Below, piece by piece: positions 33,926 through 43,197 of a stretch of DNA of 64,000 nt. Origin of the DNA: Massilia putida (GTDB lineage Bacteria; Pseudomonadota; Gammaproteobacteria; Burkholderiales; Burkholderiaceae_D); NCBI RefSeq assembly GCF_001941825.1, contig NZ_CP019038.1, positions 5,642,001 to 5,706,000 of the forward strand, read 5' to 3'. The notes beneath the pieces were generated by a model. The model saw only the letters and a list, made by a program, of their open reading frames with translations, made no database searches and was not told the origin of the DNA. The translations under genes and the position numbers were made by a program. Every line of letters begins with the position of its first letter. Positions within the stretch are counted from its first letter, which is position 1.

Positions 33926-36145
33926 TTATTTCGGCCCGGTCCCGCCCAGGTTCTTCTTGAAGAACGCCTCGATCAAGCCATACACATGCCGCTGCCCCGC
34001 CCGCGACGAAATGCCGTGCTTGGCACCCGGATACGTCATCAGCTCGAAGCGCACGTTGCGGTTGACGAGCGCGTCGATCAGGCGCGTCGAGTTCGTGAAC
34101 AGCACGTTGTCGTCGGCCATGCCGTGCACCAGCAATAACGGCGATTTCAGGCCGTCCAGGTGCGCGAACACGCCGCTGCGCTCGTAGGCGGCCGGGTCCG
34201 ACTGCGGCGTCGCGCCCACGAACTGCTCCGTGTAGTGCGTGTCGTACAGCGACCAGTCCGTCACCGGCGCCACCGCCACGCCCATGGCGATCTTGTCCGA
34301 GCCTGCCTCGAGCAGGCGCAAGGTCATGAAGCCGCCATAGCTCCAGCCGAACACACCCACGCGCTTGGGATCGACGAAGCTCTGCTTGGCGAGCCAGTCG
34401 ATGCCCGTCAGCTGGTCCTCGACTTCATGCGCGCCGAGGTTGCCGTAGATGACGTCGGTGAACGCGCGCTCGCGGCGCGACGAGCCGCGGTTGTCCAGCA
34501 CGAACACGACGAAGCCCTGCTGCGCCATGTACTGGTTGAACAGATTGCCCCACTGGCGCGTGACGCGCTGCGAGTGCGGGCCGCCGTACGTGAACAGGAA
34601 GACCGGGTAGCGTTTGGCCGCGTCGAAATTGGCCGGCTTGATCATCGAGTAGTGGAGCGTCTGGCCATCGTGCGCCTGAATGGTCCCGTATTCCGTCGGC
34701 AGGTGATCCTTCACGTAGTTCGCATACGGATGCTGCGCGTTCAACTCGTTATGCTCGAGCCACTCGACCATCGCGCCGTCCGCGCGGCGGATCGACACCT
34801 GCGGCGGCGTGTTCGGATCGGAGAACGTGTCCACGAAAATCTTGCCGTTGCGGGAGAACACGTCCTCGTGCCAGCCGTCCTGCTTGGTCAGACGGACGGG
34901 CTTGCTCGCGTTGCTGCCGTCCAGGTTCAGCACATAGGTCTGCTTGTCGATGACGGCATCCTTGTTCGATGCGATATAGACCTTGCCGGCCTGTTCGTCG
35001 ACGGCGAGGATGTTGTCGACGCCCCATTCGCCGCTCGAGATCGGGTGCAGCAGCTTGCCGGACATATCGTACAGGTACAGGTGCTTCCGGCCGCTGCGCT
35101 CGGATGCCCAGATGAACGCCTTCTGGCGGCCGAGGAAGCGCAGATCGTCGTGGATGCTGACCCAGGTCTTCGAGGTCTCGGTCAAGAGCGGACGCTGAGC
35201 CAGGGTGGCCGCGTCGACGGCGACGAGGTCCAGGCGCTTCTGGTCGCGCGACTGGCGCTGGTAGACGAGGGTCTTGCCGTCCGCGCTCCAGTCGGCGCGC
35301 ACGAGGTAGATATCTTTTTCAGGACCGAGGTCGACCCGCTTTTGCGCACCCGTCGCCGGGTTCACGATCATCAGGTCGATGAGCACGTTCTTCGCGCCGG
35401 CGGCGGGGTAGCGCTGGTCGATGACTTCCGTGCGGTCGGCGAAGATCTCGAAGCGGCGCGCAACGGGCACCTGCGCCTCGTCGTAGCGGCGGTAGGCGAT
35501 GGCGGAATCGTCCGGCGCCCAGTAATAGCCGGTGTGCTGGTCCATCTCTTCCTGCGCGACGAATTCCGCTTCGCCATTGTGCACGGTGTCCTTGCCGTCG
35601 GTCGTCAGCTGGCGCTCCTGGCCCGTCGTCAGGTCGATGACGAACAGGTTCTGGTCGCGCACGTACGATACGTAGCGGCCTTTCGGCGAAATCTTCGGAT
35701 CGCCGACGTTGCCCGACGCGACCTTGCGCGCGGCTCCCGGCTGGTTCACGTCGACGAGGTACAGGTCGCCCGCGATCGGGACCAGCAGCTGCTTGCCGTC
35801 GGGCGACCAGCTATAGCTCAGGATGCCGGACAGGCTGGCCGTGCGGGCGCGCTCGCGCCGGGCCTTCTCTTCCAGCGACAGGTTCTCGTTCGGGACCAAT
35901 TGCTTGGAGTCGACCAGGCGGTGCGTGGTCTTGTCCTTCATATTGAATTCCCACAGGTCCAGCTGGAACTGGTTGTCGGCGCGTCCGCGCAGGAAGGTCA
36001 CGCGTTCGCCGTCGGGCGAGACGCGCAGGCTGCGGACGCCTGGACCGGACAACGCCGGGTCGGCGTGGATACGGTCCAGCGTCAGCCGTTCCGCATGTGC
36101 GGGAACGGCCGACAATGCGGCTAAAAGGCAGAGAAGATGGCGCAT
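33926..36145 (-). CDS. S9-family dipeptidyl peptidase IV-like protease, exported
   Basis: 739 residues starting MRHLLCLLAALSAVPAHA, a signal peptide cleaved at AHA-E. A DPP IV beta-propeller occupies roughly residues 80-480 (SWSPDGKQLLVPIAGDLYLV, QEEMDQHTGYYWAPDDSAIA with the EE-type substrate clamp). The C-terminal hydrolase has the nucleophile GVFGWSYGGFMTLRLL, Asp in VHGMADDNVLF and His in YPGAKHGIS. It removes N-terminal dipeptides, usually X-Pro, in the periplasm. It is monocistronic. Confidence 0.92.
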   Translation of the reverse strand: MRHLLCLLAALSAVPAHAERLTLDRIHADPALSGPGVRSLRVSPDGERVTFLRGRADNQFQLDLWEFNMKDKTTHRLVDSKQLVPNENLSLEEKARRERARTASLSGILSYSWSPDGKQLLVPIAGDLYLVDVNQPGAARKVASGNVGDPKISPKGRYVSYVRDQNLFVIDLTTGQERQLTTDGKDTVHNGEAEFVAQEEMDQHTGYYWAPDDSAIAYRRYDEAQVPVARRFEIFADRTEVIDQRYPAAGAKNVLIDLMIVNPATGAQKRVDLGPEKDIYLVRADWSADGKTLVYQRQSRDQKRLDLVAVDAATLAQRPLLTETSKTWVSIHDDLRFLGRQKAFIWASERSGRKHLYLYDMSGKLLHPISSGEWGVDNILAVDEQAGKVYIASNKDAVIDKQTYVLNLDGSNASKPVRLTKQDGWHEDVFSRNGKIFVDTFSDPNTPPQVSIRRADGAMVEWLEHNELNAQHPYANYVKDHLPTEYGTIQAHDGQTLHYSMIKPANFDAAKRYPVFLFTYGGPHSQRVTRQWGNLFNQYMAQQGFVVFVLDNRGSSRRERAFTDVIYGNLGAHEVEDQLTGIDWLAKQSFVDPKRVGVFGWSYGGFMTLRLLEAGSDKIAMGVAVAPVTDWSLYDTHYTEQFVGATPQSDPAAYERSGVFAHLDGLKSPLLLVHGMADDNVLFTNSTRLIDALVNRNVRFELMTYPGAKHGISSRAGQRHVYGLIEAFFKKNLGGTGPK

Positions 36146-36312
36146 GGAATCTCTTGGGTAAAGAATGGGAAATTTATTTTGTGCAACGGCGGAACGATAC
36201 CAGACTCGATGCGGAAACGCTGCAAATACGCCCGGCCAAGGGGCCGGCGGACGATTGTCAATGATGGATGGATCGTAATGTTTGCATTCGCAGCAATGCA
36301 CTATGATCATTT

Positions 36313-36394
36313 CGTCGGCGCCCCAATGCCGACAATAGGATGAAACTCTCTCCTAGGGTTACGCCGATGGATTCCCCGTCCATCGGCTTTTTTT
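36313..36394 (+). ncRNA. Candidate small RNA between two minus-strand genes
   Basis: There are three consecutive hairpins on the plus strand: GTCGGC/GCCGAC (36314-36333), TAGGA/TCCTA (36336-36355) and the terminator GCCGATGGA/TCCATCGGC followed by seven T (36363-36394). A -10-like TATGAT lies at 36302-36307 with a weak TTTGCA upstream. Both flanking genes are on the other strand, so the terminator serves neither, which implies a separate plus-strand transcript of about 80 nt. Confidence 0.45.
36363..36394 (+). terminator. Rho-independent terminator on the plus strand
   Basis: A 9-bp stem GCCGATGGA/TCCATCGGC, 7-nt loop, then seven T. Confidence 0.88.
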
Positions 36395-36401
36395 CGTCCG
36401 C

Positions 36402-37829
36402 TTAGCGGACTTGCGTCACGGGCGCATGCGCGAGGTCGCGGATACGCAGCTTCGACAGCTGGTTCAGCGTCCACGCGAGCAGCACGGCGGCCACGGTCAG
36501 GCCCAGCACGAGGCCGATCCAGAAGCCGGTGGCCGCCATCGGCTTGCCCGGCGACCACGGGAACCATTCCGGCGCCAGGCCGAGAACCCAGCCGACGGGC
36601 AGGGCGACGCCCCAGAACGCGATCATCTGGATCACCATCGGCGAGCGCGTCACCTTGTAGCCGCGGATGGCGGACGCCGCCGCGACCTGCGTCGAATCGG
36701 ACAGCTGGAACAGCGCAGCGAACAGCAGGAGCATCACGCACGTGGCCTGCACGGCCGCGTCCGACGTGTACATCGCCGCGATCTGCCAGCGGAAGAGGGC
36801 GATGCAGATCGCCGACAGCACCCCGAACGCGATGCACATGCCAGTGCCGACCCACGCGACGAAGCGCGCCCGCACGGGATTGCCTTCGCCCATCGCCTGG
36901 CCCACGCGCGTGAGCGCGCCGATGCCGAAGCTTAAGGGCACCATGAACACGAGCGACACGAAATTGAGCGCGATCTGGTGCGCCGACACCTCGATCACGC
37001 CGAAGCGCGCCACGAGCAGGCTGATGATGCCGAACGCGCTGACTTCGGCGAAATGCGTGACGCCGATCGGCAGGCCCAGGCGCAGCATCGTGGTGATCTC
37101 TCCCCAGTCCGGTCCTTCCCAGTGCGTGAACGGATCGGTCCGGCGATACGCGCCGGACAGTTTGACCCACAACACCATCGCACCCAGCATCAGCCACACG
37201 CCGCTGGCCGTCGACACCGCGCAGCCGAGCGCACCCAGCTTCGGCAGGCCGAACTCGCCGAAGATGAACAGCCAGTTCATGACGATGTTGTAGAGCAGGC
37301 CGGCGACGGCGATGACCATGATGGGCTTGGTCTGGTTGATGCTCGTCGTATAGCCGTACAGCGCGCGGTAGCAGGCGAACGCGGGCATGCCGAGGCTGAT
37401 GATGTGCAGGAACGTCGACGCGCGGTCGGCCACGGCCGCGTCGAGGCCGATGTGGTCGAACACGAGCGTGCACAGGTTCGCGGCCAGGCAGCCCACGACG
37501 CCGACGCCCAAGCCCATCCACAGCGATTCGCGCACCGAGTGCGAGATGCGGTCGAAGCGCCCGGCGCCCATCTCGTGCGACACGACCGAGTTCACGGCCA
37601 TCATGATGCCCATGACGGTCACCAGGATGATCGACCACACGGACGTGCCGAGCGACACGGCGGCCAGTTCCGCCGCGCTGACGTGGCCCGTCATGGCGAC
37701 GTCCGCCACGCCCATGCCGACGGTCGCGAGCTGGCCCACGAGCATGGGCCACGAGAGCCGCCACAGCGTGGCGATCTCGGTGCGGACGGGATGCGCCGCG
37801 CGGGCGCCGGTGCTGGACAGGTTTGTCAT
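36402..37829 (-). CDS. MATE-family multidrug/Na+ efflux transporter (NorM-like)
   Basis: 475 residues from MTNLSS; an in-frame ATG at 37856 is the alternative. There are twelve hydrophobic segments. The first half starts with LWRLSWPMLVGQLATVGMGV and VADVAMTGHVSAAELAAVSL, typical of NorM. The second half repeats the fold (GLPIGVTHFAEVSAFGIISL). Such transporters export cationic drugs and dyes using Na+ or H+ gradients. It is monocistronic. Substrate not inferred. Confidence 0.9.
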   Translation of the reverse strand: MTNLSSTGARAAHPVRTEIATLWRLSWPMLVGQLATVGMGVADVAMTGHVSAAELAAVSLGTSVWSIILVTVMGIMMAVNSVVSHEMGAGRFDRISHSVRESLWMGLGVGVVGCLAANLCTLVFDHIGLDAAVADRASTFLHIISLGMPAFACYRALYGYTTSINQTKPIMVIAVAGLLYNIVMNWLFIFGEFGLPKLGALGCAVSTASGVWLMLGAMVLWVKLSGAYRRTDPFTHWEGPDWGEITTMLRLGLPIGVTHFAEVSAFGIISLLVARFGVIEVSAHQIALNFVSLVFMVPLSFGIGALTRVGQAMGEGNPVRARFVAWVGTGMCIAFGVLSAICIALFRWQIAAMYTSDAAVQATCVMLLLFAALFQLSDSTQVAAASAIRGYKVTRSPMVIQMIAFWGVALPVGWVLGLAPEWFPWSPGKPMAATGFWIGLVLGLTVAAVLLAWTLNQLSKLRIRDLAHAPVTQVR

Positions 37830-37894
37830 GTTCGGCTTGCTGGGGAAACCGCGCATTTTACTGAGGAATTGACAAGCCCGTGTGACGGGACGCC

Positions 37895-38050
37895 CCGCGC
37901 CTTCAACACGCCGTTCCCGCGCAGGCGGAAACCGGCGCCTGCAACATGTCGTTCCCGCACGCAGGAACCCGCGCCTTCAACACGTCGTTTCCGCGCAGGC
38001 AGTAACCCGCGCCGTCAACACGTCGTTCCTGCGCAGGCGGGAACCCATAT
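37895..38050. repeat. Tandem ~37-bp repeat array (four units)
   Basis: Units begin near 37901, 37939, 37975 and 38013 (spacing 38, 36 and 38 bp). Each reads roughly TTCAACACGTCGTTCCCGCG followed by CAGGCGGAAACC, with a REP-type palindrome inside. A further related palindrome lies near 38143-38165. The gene-free stretch 37830-38218 holds this array and nothing else recognisable. Confidence 0.7.
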
Positions 38051-38218
38051 TGAGCATCGGGAATCGCAACGTGGGAAGCGATGCCGACTTCATTCGCCGT
38101 GGGCTTCGGTAACTCAGCATGGCGGGAATAGTGCCGGGTCACTATTCCCGCCTGCGCGCGAAGCCGTTGCCGGCAGTGCCGCAAAGCCATTTCTGGCAGT
38201 GCCCGACATGACAGCAAG

Positions 38219-39124
38219 TCACCGCTGCGCCAGCGTCGTCCCCGGCACCGACTTCAGGTAGGCATACAGCGCCCGCAGATCCGTCTCGTTCATCTGCCGG
38301 AACGACCCGAACGGCATCACGCTGCTTACCGCGCTGCCGTCCGGCCGGTGGCCCGTGCGGAGCATAGTGATGAACGCGTCCGGCGTCGGATAGCGGTTCA
38401 TCGCGCTGCCCTTGCCGGGCGCCAGCCGGGCGGCGGACGGCCACGACGGCGGTGCGCCGGGGACGCGGCCGCCGGCCAGGTCGGCGCCGTGACAGCCGAT
38501 GCACGTGGCGGCGACATACGCGCCGTACGCCGGCGTGACGGCGGCGGGCACGGCCTGCGGCGGCGCCAGCGAGTGGTCGATTTTTTCGGAGGCGTCCTTG
38601 ATGACGCCGAACGCATATAAGGCCTTGACGGGCACCGGCACGTCGATGTACGCCTTCACCCCGGGCACGGGCCGCATCTGCTCCAGGTAGGCGACGAGCG
38701 CCGCCATGTCTTCATCGCTGAGGCGGCTGTAATCCTCGCTGGGCATGATCAGGACGGGATTGCCGTTCGGCTTGACGCCGTGGCGCACGGTCCGCACCCA
38801 GTCGACGACGCGGTAGTGCGCCGTGGTGCCGTTGGGACCGGCCGTGATGTTGGGGGCGACGACGAGCATGCTGCCGTCGCGGATGACGGTCTTGCCGGCG
38901 CCGTCCGCACCGTGGCACTCGGCGCAGCCGCGCGTGTTGTACAGGTAGCGTCCGTGGTCGACGCGGGCGACGTCGGGCACGATGTCCAGCGGACGCACGG
39001 AAAGCGGGATGCTGCGCGCCATCTTGCGTTCCCCCAGCACCTTGCCGACGCCGGCCGTGGCGACCCCCAGCAGCGCGAGGGTCGCCAATGCGATGCTCGT
39101 GCGCTTGACCCATTTGCTCACCAT
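38219..39124 (-). CDS. Membrane-anchored diheme cytochrome c
   Basis: 301 residues from ATG 39124, which has AAGGGGG upstream. An N-terminal membrane segment (TSIALATLALLGVATAGV) anchors it. Two c-type heme motifs are present: CAECH (Cys67-His71) and CIGCH (Cys208-His212); MPSEDYSRLSDEDMAALVAY and MPFGSFRQMNETDLRALYAY supply the axial Met and the following helix of each domain. This two-domain plan resembles cytochrome subunits of membrane dehydrogenases (gluconate or alcohol), but no partner dehydrogenase is adjacent. Periplasmic electron transfer. Confidence 0.85.
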   Translation of the reverse strand: MVSKWVKRTSIALATLALLGVATAGVGKVLGERKMARSIPLSVRPLDIVPDVARVDHGRYLYNTRGCAECHGADGAGKTVIRDGSMLVVAPNITAGPNGTTAHYRVVDWVRTVRHGVKPNGNPVLIMPSEDYSRLSDEDMAALVAYLEQMRPVPGVKAYIDVPVPVKALYAFGVIKDASEKIDHSLAPPQAVPAAVTPAYGAYVAATCIGCHGADLAGGRVPGAPPSWPSAARLAPGKGSAMNRYPTPDAFITMLRTGHRPDGSAVSSVMPFGSFRQMNETDLRALYAYLKSVPGTTLAQR

Positions 39125-39256
39125 GATTTCCCCCTTTGTTGGACGAACGGCAACACGAGGAAATCTAGCACTGCCGTTCATGGCCGGATACTGGTTGAAA
39201 TGCTAATGACGGCCGGATGAACACGATGAGGCATGCGTCAAGCATGCGTCATCGAT

Positions 39257-40159
39257 TTACTTGGTCGTGAAGTTGGTGAGCCATTGCAGATTGGTGTCCT
39301 TGCTCCAGTTCGCCGTGCCGTTGTTCCAGTTGTTGTCGAGGCTGTTCTGGCTGCCGAAGCAGTCGCCGGACGCGCGCATATAGCAATGGTCGGCCGAGCC
39401 GTCGGCGACCTGGCTGTTCTTGACGATGATCCAGCCGCTGTTATTGCTGTTCATGCAGGCATACGACCCGGCCGCGCATTTCAGCCCCGTGACGTTCTGC
39501 AGCGAGTTCTGGACGGCCGACTGCGTGCCGCCGGCAAAATTGTCCTGCTCGCCATCGACGGCGCGCAGCCGGTCGCTGGGCAACGTGCGGTTGCCGTTCG
39601 ATACGCAGGACGACAAGTCGTAGGTCGAATACACATTGCTCATGCCCATGCCATACGCCGCCTGCACGCGCGCATCGTAGTTCTTGGCGAGCAGCGCCAG
39701 GATCGACCCCTGGCTGAAGCCGCCGACCACGATCCCCTTGCTGCAATCGGCCTTGGCGCGCGAGCACAGCTGCGCCACGGCGCTCAGCGTGCTGTTCGGA
39801 TTGAAAATGCAGCTCGACTTGTCGCTCAGCACGGAGCAGGTGCCGAACTGCGATTCGGCATAGTCGACGGTGGCGGCGACGTAGCCCTTGCTCGCCATAT
39901 CGTTCACGGCCGCCATGGCCGCCGCGTTGTTATAGGTCTCGTTGGTGCCGACCATGTAGATGAAGACCGGATAGGGGCCCGTTCCGGACGGTTCCACGCC
40001 CGCGATGCTGTAGCTCATCGAGCACGAGCCGCCGGCGGTCGAGGCGCCGTTGTAGCTGCCGGCGAAGCTTGCCGTTTGCGCGGCGGCGCCGGCTGCGGTG
40101 GCGGACAAGGCTGCGGTGGCGGACAACATGGCTGCGGCAAGCAGGAATTTGTGATGCAT
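39257..40159 (-). CDS. Secreted alpha/beta-hydrolase-like protein
   Basis: 300 residues from ATG 40159 with AGGAGA upstream. A signal peptide (FLLAAAMLSATAALSATAAG) is followed by an alpha/beta-hydrolase core: YPVFIYMVGTNETY, KGYVAATVDY and the nucleophile elbow VVGGFSQGSILALLA. There are many Cys (about eleven), implying disulfides outside the cytoplasm. It resembles cutinase/esterase-like secreted hydrolases, but the family is not identified. The C-terminal region is Asn-rich. Confidence 0.7.
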   Translation of the reverse strand: MHHKFLLAAAMLSATAALSATAAGAAAQTASFAGSYNGASTAGGSCSMSYSIAGVEPSGTGPYPVFIYMVGTNETYNNAAAMAAVNDMASKGYVAATVDYAESQFGTCSVLSDKSSCIFNPNSTLSAVAQLCSRAKADCSKGIVVGGFSQGSILALLAKNYDARVQAAYGMGMSNVYSTYDLSSCVSNGNRTLPSDRLRAVDGEQDNFAGGTQSAVQNSLQNVTGLKCAAGSYACMNSNNSGWIIVKNSQVADGSADHCYMRASGDCFGSQNSLDNNWNNGTANWSKDTNLQWLTNFTTK

Positions 40160-40411
40160 GGTCTGTCTCCTCTGGTTTGTTATTGCTGCTGGTCTCATAT
40201 TGACGAGCAGCGGCCGATGCCTCAAGCGGCACGGCATGGCATCCGGAGACAAGCTCATGGTTTCCGGACACATCCTCGTGCTCAACGGTGCGGAAAGGGG
40301 TTGCAGCGCCCTTGTACAATCGGACGGGAGTGCCGGGTAGTAGTTGAAAAGCAAACACTCAGCCTCACATACGGGTCAACCAACCATCCAACCCGATCCA
40401 GGAGCAAGCTC

Positions 40412-41356
40412 GTGGAATACAAGGACTACTACCAGACGCTTGGTGTCGAGAAAACCGCAACCCAGGACGACATCAAGAAGGCGTACCGCAAGCTCGTGCG
40501 CCAGTACCACCCCGACGTCAGCAAGCACAAGGACGCGGACGCGAAGACCAAGGAGATCAACGAAGCCTACGACGTGCTGGGCGACGCGGAAAAGCGCGCC
40601 GCGTACGACGAACTGGGCCGTGGACACCGTCCCGGCCAGGGCTTCCAGCCGCCGCCGGACTGGGGCACCCAATTCGATTTCGGCGGGGCCGGCGCGGACG
40701 ATTTCTTCAACGACCTGTTCGCCCACGTGGGCCGGCGCTCGCGCGGGGGCGCGGGCGGGCGTGCGCACGCGGGTGGCGGCGGGTTCCAGATGCCCGGCGA
40801 GGACATCCACGCCGCGATCGCCATCGACCTGCGCGACGCCTACCAGGGCGCCACGCGCACGATCAGCCTGCGCGTCCCGCAGCAAGATGCGCAGGGCCAG
40901 GTGACGATGCAGGACAGGACGCTTTCCGTGAACATCCCGAAAGGCGTCACGCCGGGCCAGCAGCTGCGCATGCGCGGGCAGGGGCATCCGGGCTTCGGGG
41001 GCGGCCCGGCCGGCGACCTGTATCTGGAAATCCAGCTGAACCCCGACCCGCGCTACCGGGTCGAAGGAACACACGTGTACCAGGACGTGCCCGTGGCCCC
41101 GTGGGAAGCGGCGCTCGGTGCCAGCATCTCGGTGCAGACGCCGTCCGGCGTGGTCGAGGTGACGGTGCCGCCGGGGTCGCAGAGCGGACGCAAGCTGCGC
41201 CTCAAGGGACGCGGTATTCCGGCCAAGACGCCGGGCGATTTGTACCTGATGCTGAACGTGGTGTTGCCTCCCGCCACCAGCGATCGGGCGCGCGAGCTGT
41301 ACGAGGCGATGGCGCGCGACCTTGCTTTCAATCCACGCGAACGCATAGGAGCCTGA
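40412..41356 (+). CDS. cbpA: DnaJ-like co-chaperone CbpA
   Basis: 314 residues from GTG 40412, which has CAGGAG upstream. J-domain at residues 1-70 with the HPD motif (KLVRQYHPDVSKHKDADAKT). A Gly-rich linker follows (GGAGGRAHAGGGGF), then two DnaJ C-terminal beta domains (DLRDAYQGATRTISLRV, GDLYLEIQLNPDPRY). The zinc-finger domain of DnaJ is absent, as expected for CbpA. It stimulates DnaK. cbpM starts 3 bp downstream. Confidence 0.93.
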   Translation: MEYKDYYQTLGVEKTATQDDIKKAYRKLVRQYHPDVSKHKDADAKTKEINEAYDVLGDAEKRAAYDELGRGHRPGQGFQPPPDWGTQFDFGGAGADDFFNDLFAHVGRRSRGGAGGRAHAGGGGFQMPGEDIHAAIAIDLRDAYQGATRTISLRVPQQDAQGQVTMQDRTLSVNIPKGVTPGQQLRMRGQGHPGFGGGPAGDLYLEIQLNPDPRYRVEGTHVYQDVPVAPWEAALGASISVQTPSGVVEVTVPPGSQSGRKLRLKGRGIPAKTPGDLYLMLNVVLPPATSDRARELYEAMARDLAFNPRERIGA

Positions 41357-41359
41357 ACG

Positions 41360-41680
41360 ATGCATGACGACATTCTCACCGGCGTGCTGCTGGAGGACGT
41401 GGCGCTGACCCTCGACGAACTGGCGCGCGCCTGCGACGTGGAGCCCGACTGGGTCGTGCGCCACGTGCGGGCGGGCGTGCTGGGCGGCGAGACCAGCGTG
41501 CAGGTAACGAGCTGGCGTTTCCGCAGCGGCGACCTGGCCCGTGCCCGGCACCTGCTGCGCGTCGAGCGCGACTTCGACGCCAACGAGGACCTCGCCGCGC
41601 TCGTGGTCGACATGGCCGACGAGATCCGTCGCCTGCGCGCCCGGCTGCGCGTGCTCGGGATCGACGCAGGCATCCATTGA
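41360..41680 (+). CDS. cbpM: Chaperone modulator CbpM
   Basis: 106 residues. The MerR-like helix region LTLDELARACDVEPDWVVRH and the C-terminal helix LVVDMADEIRRLRARLRVLG match CbpM. It binds the CbpA J-domain and inhibits its co-chaperone and DNA-binding activities. It lies 3 bp after cbpA. Confidence 0.9.
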   Translation: MHDDILTGVLLEDVALTLDELARACDVEPDWVVRHVRAGVLGGETSVQVTSWRFRSGDLARARHLLRVERDFDANEDLAALVVDMADEIRRLRARLRVLGIDAGIH

Positions 41681-41771
41681 CGCCTGAGCCGGCGCCCCAG
41701 GGCGCCGGTCTTTTGGCGGGCTCGGCGAAGCAGGGGCGTGCGCTAGAATCCCCGTGCTACCCTGTTCGCCT

Positions 41772-43103
41772 ATGCTCAAACTACCGACCAACGCCACCGC
41801 ACCGTTCTGCCCATCGGAAGTCTCCGGCACCGTCAACGTGCCTGAGAACGATCCGCTGTGGAAAAAGATCCTGCGCTATGCCGGCCCCGGCCTGCTGGTG
41901 TCGGTCGGCTATATGGATCCGGGCAATTGGGCGACCGCCATCCAGGGCGGCTCCCAGTTCGGCTACGACCTGCTGTTCGTCGTCGTGCTGTCCAGCCTGG
42001 CGGCCATCGTGTTGCAATGCCTGAGCATGCGGCTCGGCATCGTCACGGGCAAGGACTTGGCCGTACATTGCCGTGAGCAATATTCGCCCGTCCATGCGAA
42101 GGGGCTGTGGGCGTTCGCCGAACTGTCGATCATCGCCTGCGACCTGGCCGAGGTGCTCGGCTGCGCGCTCGCGTTCAAGCTGTTGCTGGGGGTGTCGCTG
42201 CCCGTCGGCGTGGCGCTGACCGCGCTCGACACGATCATCGTGCTGGGCCTCAAAGGCAAAGGTTTCCGGCAACTGGAGGCCATCGTGCTGGGCCTCATCG
42301 CCACCATCGGCGTCTGCCTGTTCACCGAACTGTTCCTCGTCGATCCGGACCCGCGCGCCGTCATGGCGGGCCTCGCGCCGTCGCTGGAAAAGCTGGGCCA
42401 GCGGGACGCCTTGTACCTCGCCATCGGCATCCTCGGCGCGACCGTCATGCCGCACAATCTGTACCTGCACTCGTCCGTCGTGCAGACGCGCATCCTGCGC
42501 CACGACCTCAATGCGGACGGCGCCCGCCTCGCGGAAGCGATCAAGCTGTCGCGCATCGATACCGTCGTCTCGTTGTTGCTCGCGCTGTTCATCAACGGCG
42601 CGATCCTCGTGCTGGCCGCGGCCGCGTTCTACAAACCGGGCGGCGGCAATGTGATGGACATCGACCAGGCGTATTACCTGCTGGCCCCAGTCGCGGGCAC
42701 GGCGGTGGCGGCCATCCTGTTCGGCCTGGCGCTGCTGGCTTCCGGCCAAAGCTCGACCTTTACCGGCACCATCGCCGGCCAGGTCATCATGGAAGGCTTC
42801 TTGAACCTCAGGATTCCGTGCTGGCAGCGGCGCCTGCTCACGCGCGCGCTGGCGCTGGGGCCGGCGATGGTCGGCGTGCTCACGCTGGGCGACCACGCGA
42901 TCGGCAAGATGCTCGTCGGCAGCCAGGTCGTGCTGAGCTTGCAGTTGCCGTTCGCCATGTACCCGTTGATCCGCCTGACGGGACGACTCGACCTGATGGG
43001 GCAGTTCGTCAATGCGTGGTGGACGTCTGCGCTGTCGTGGTTCCTGTTCGTCGTCATTTCCGGCGCCAACCTCTGGATGGTGTGGCAGGCGCTGTTCGGC
43101 TGA
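41772..43103 (+). CDS. Nramp-family divalent metal transporter
   Basis: 443 residues with eleven hydrophobic segments. The metal-binding DPGNWAT motif lies in the first helix (SVGYMDPGNWATAIQGGSQF), and ATVMPHNLYLHSSVVQTR is the sixth-helix motif with the Met ligand. It imports Mn2+ or Fe2+ with protons, as MntH does. ATG 41772 is preferred over a GTG at 41754. No Fur or Mn riboswitch element is recognised upstream. It is monocistronic. Confidence 0.92.
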   Translation: MLKLPTNATAPFCPSEVSGTVNVPENDPLWKKILRYAGPGLLVSVGYMDPGNWATAIQGGSQFGYDLLFVVVLSSLAAIVLQCLSMRLGIVTGKDLAVHCREQYSPVHAKGLWAFAELSIIACDLAEVLGCALAFKLLLGVSLPVGVALTALDTIIVLGLKGKGFRQLEAIVLGLIATIGVCLFTELFLVDPDPRAVMAGLAPSLEKLGQRDALYLAIGILGATVMPHNLYLHSSVVQTRILRHDLNADGARLAEAIKLSRIDTVVSLLLALFINGAILVLAAAAFYKPGGGNVMDIDQAYYLLAPVAGTAVAAILFGLALLASGQSSTFTGTIAGQVIMEGFLNLRIPCWQRRLLTRALALGPAMVGVLTLGDHAIGKMLVGSQVVLSLQLPFAMYPLIRLTGRLDLMGQFVNAWWTSALSWFLFVVISGANLWMVWQALFG

Positions 43104-43197
43104 CTCGTCCGTATCTTTTCGCGCGCCGTTCCGGATCGGGCAAATCTACAATGCGCTTCCCGCTTAGCTGTTTTTTCAACGCTGACACGGAGGTTAC

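Noticed and set aside
37895..38050. CRISPR array
   Set aside because: The ~37-bp units abut directly with no unique spacers and contain REP-type palindromes.
39233..40411. Long N-terminal extension of CbpA
   Set aside because: The upstream frame is antisense to the secreted hydrolase gene. The J-domain begins at the GTG at 40412, which has a good ribosome-binding site.
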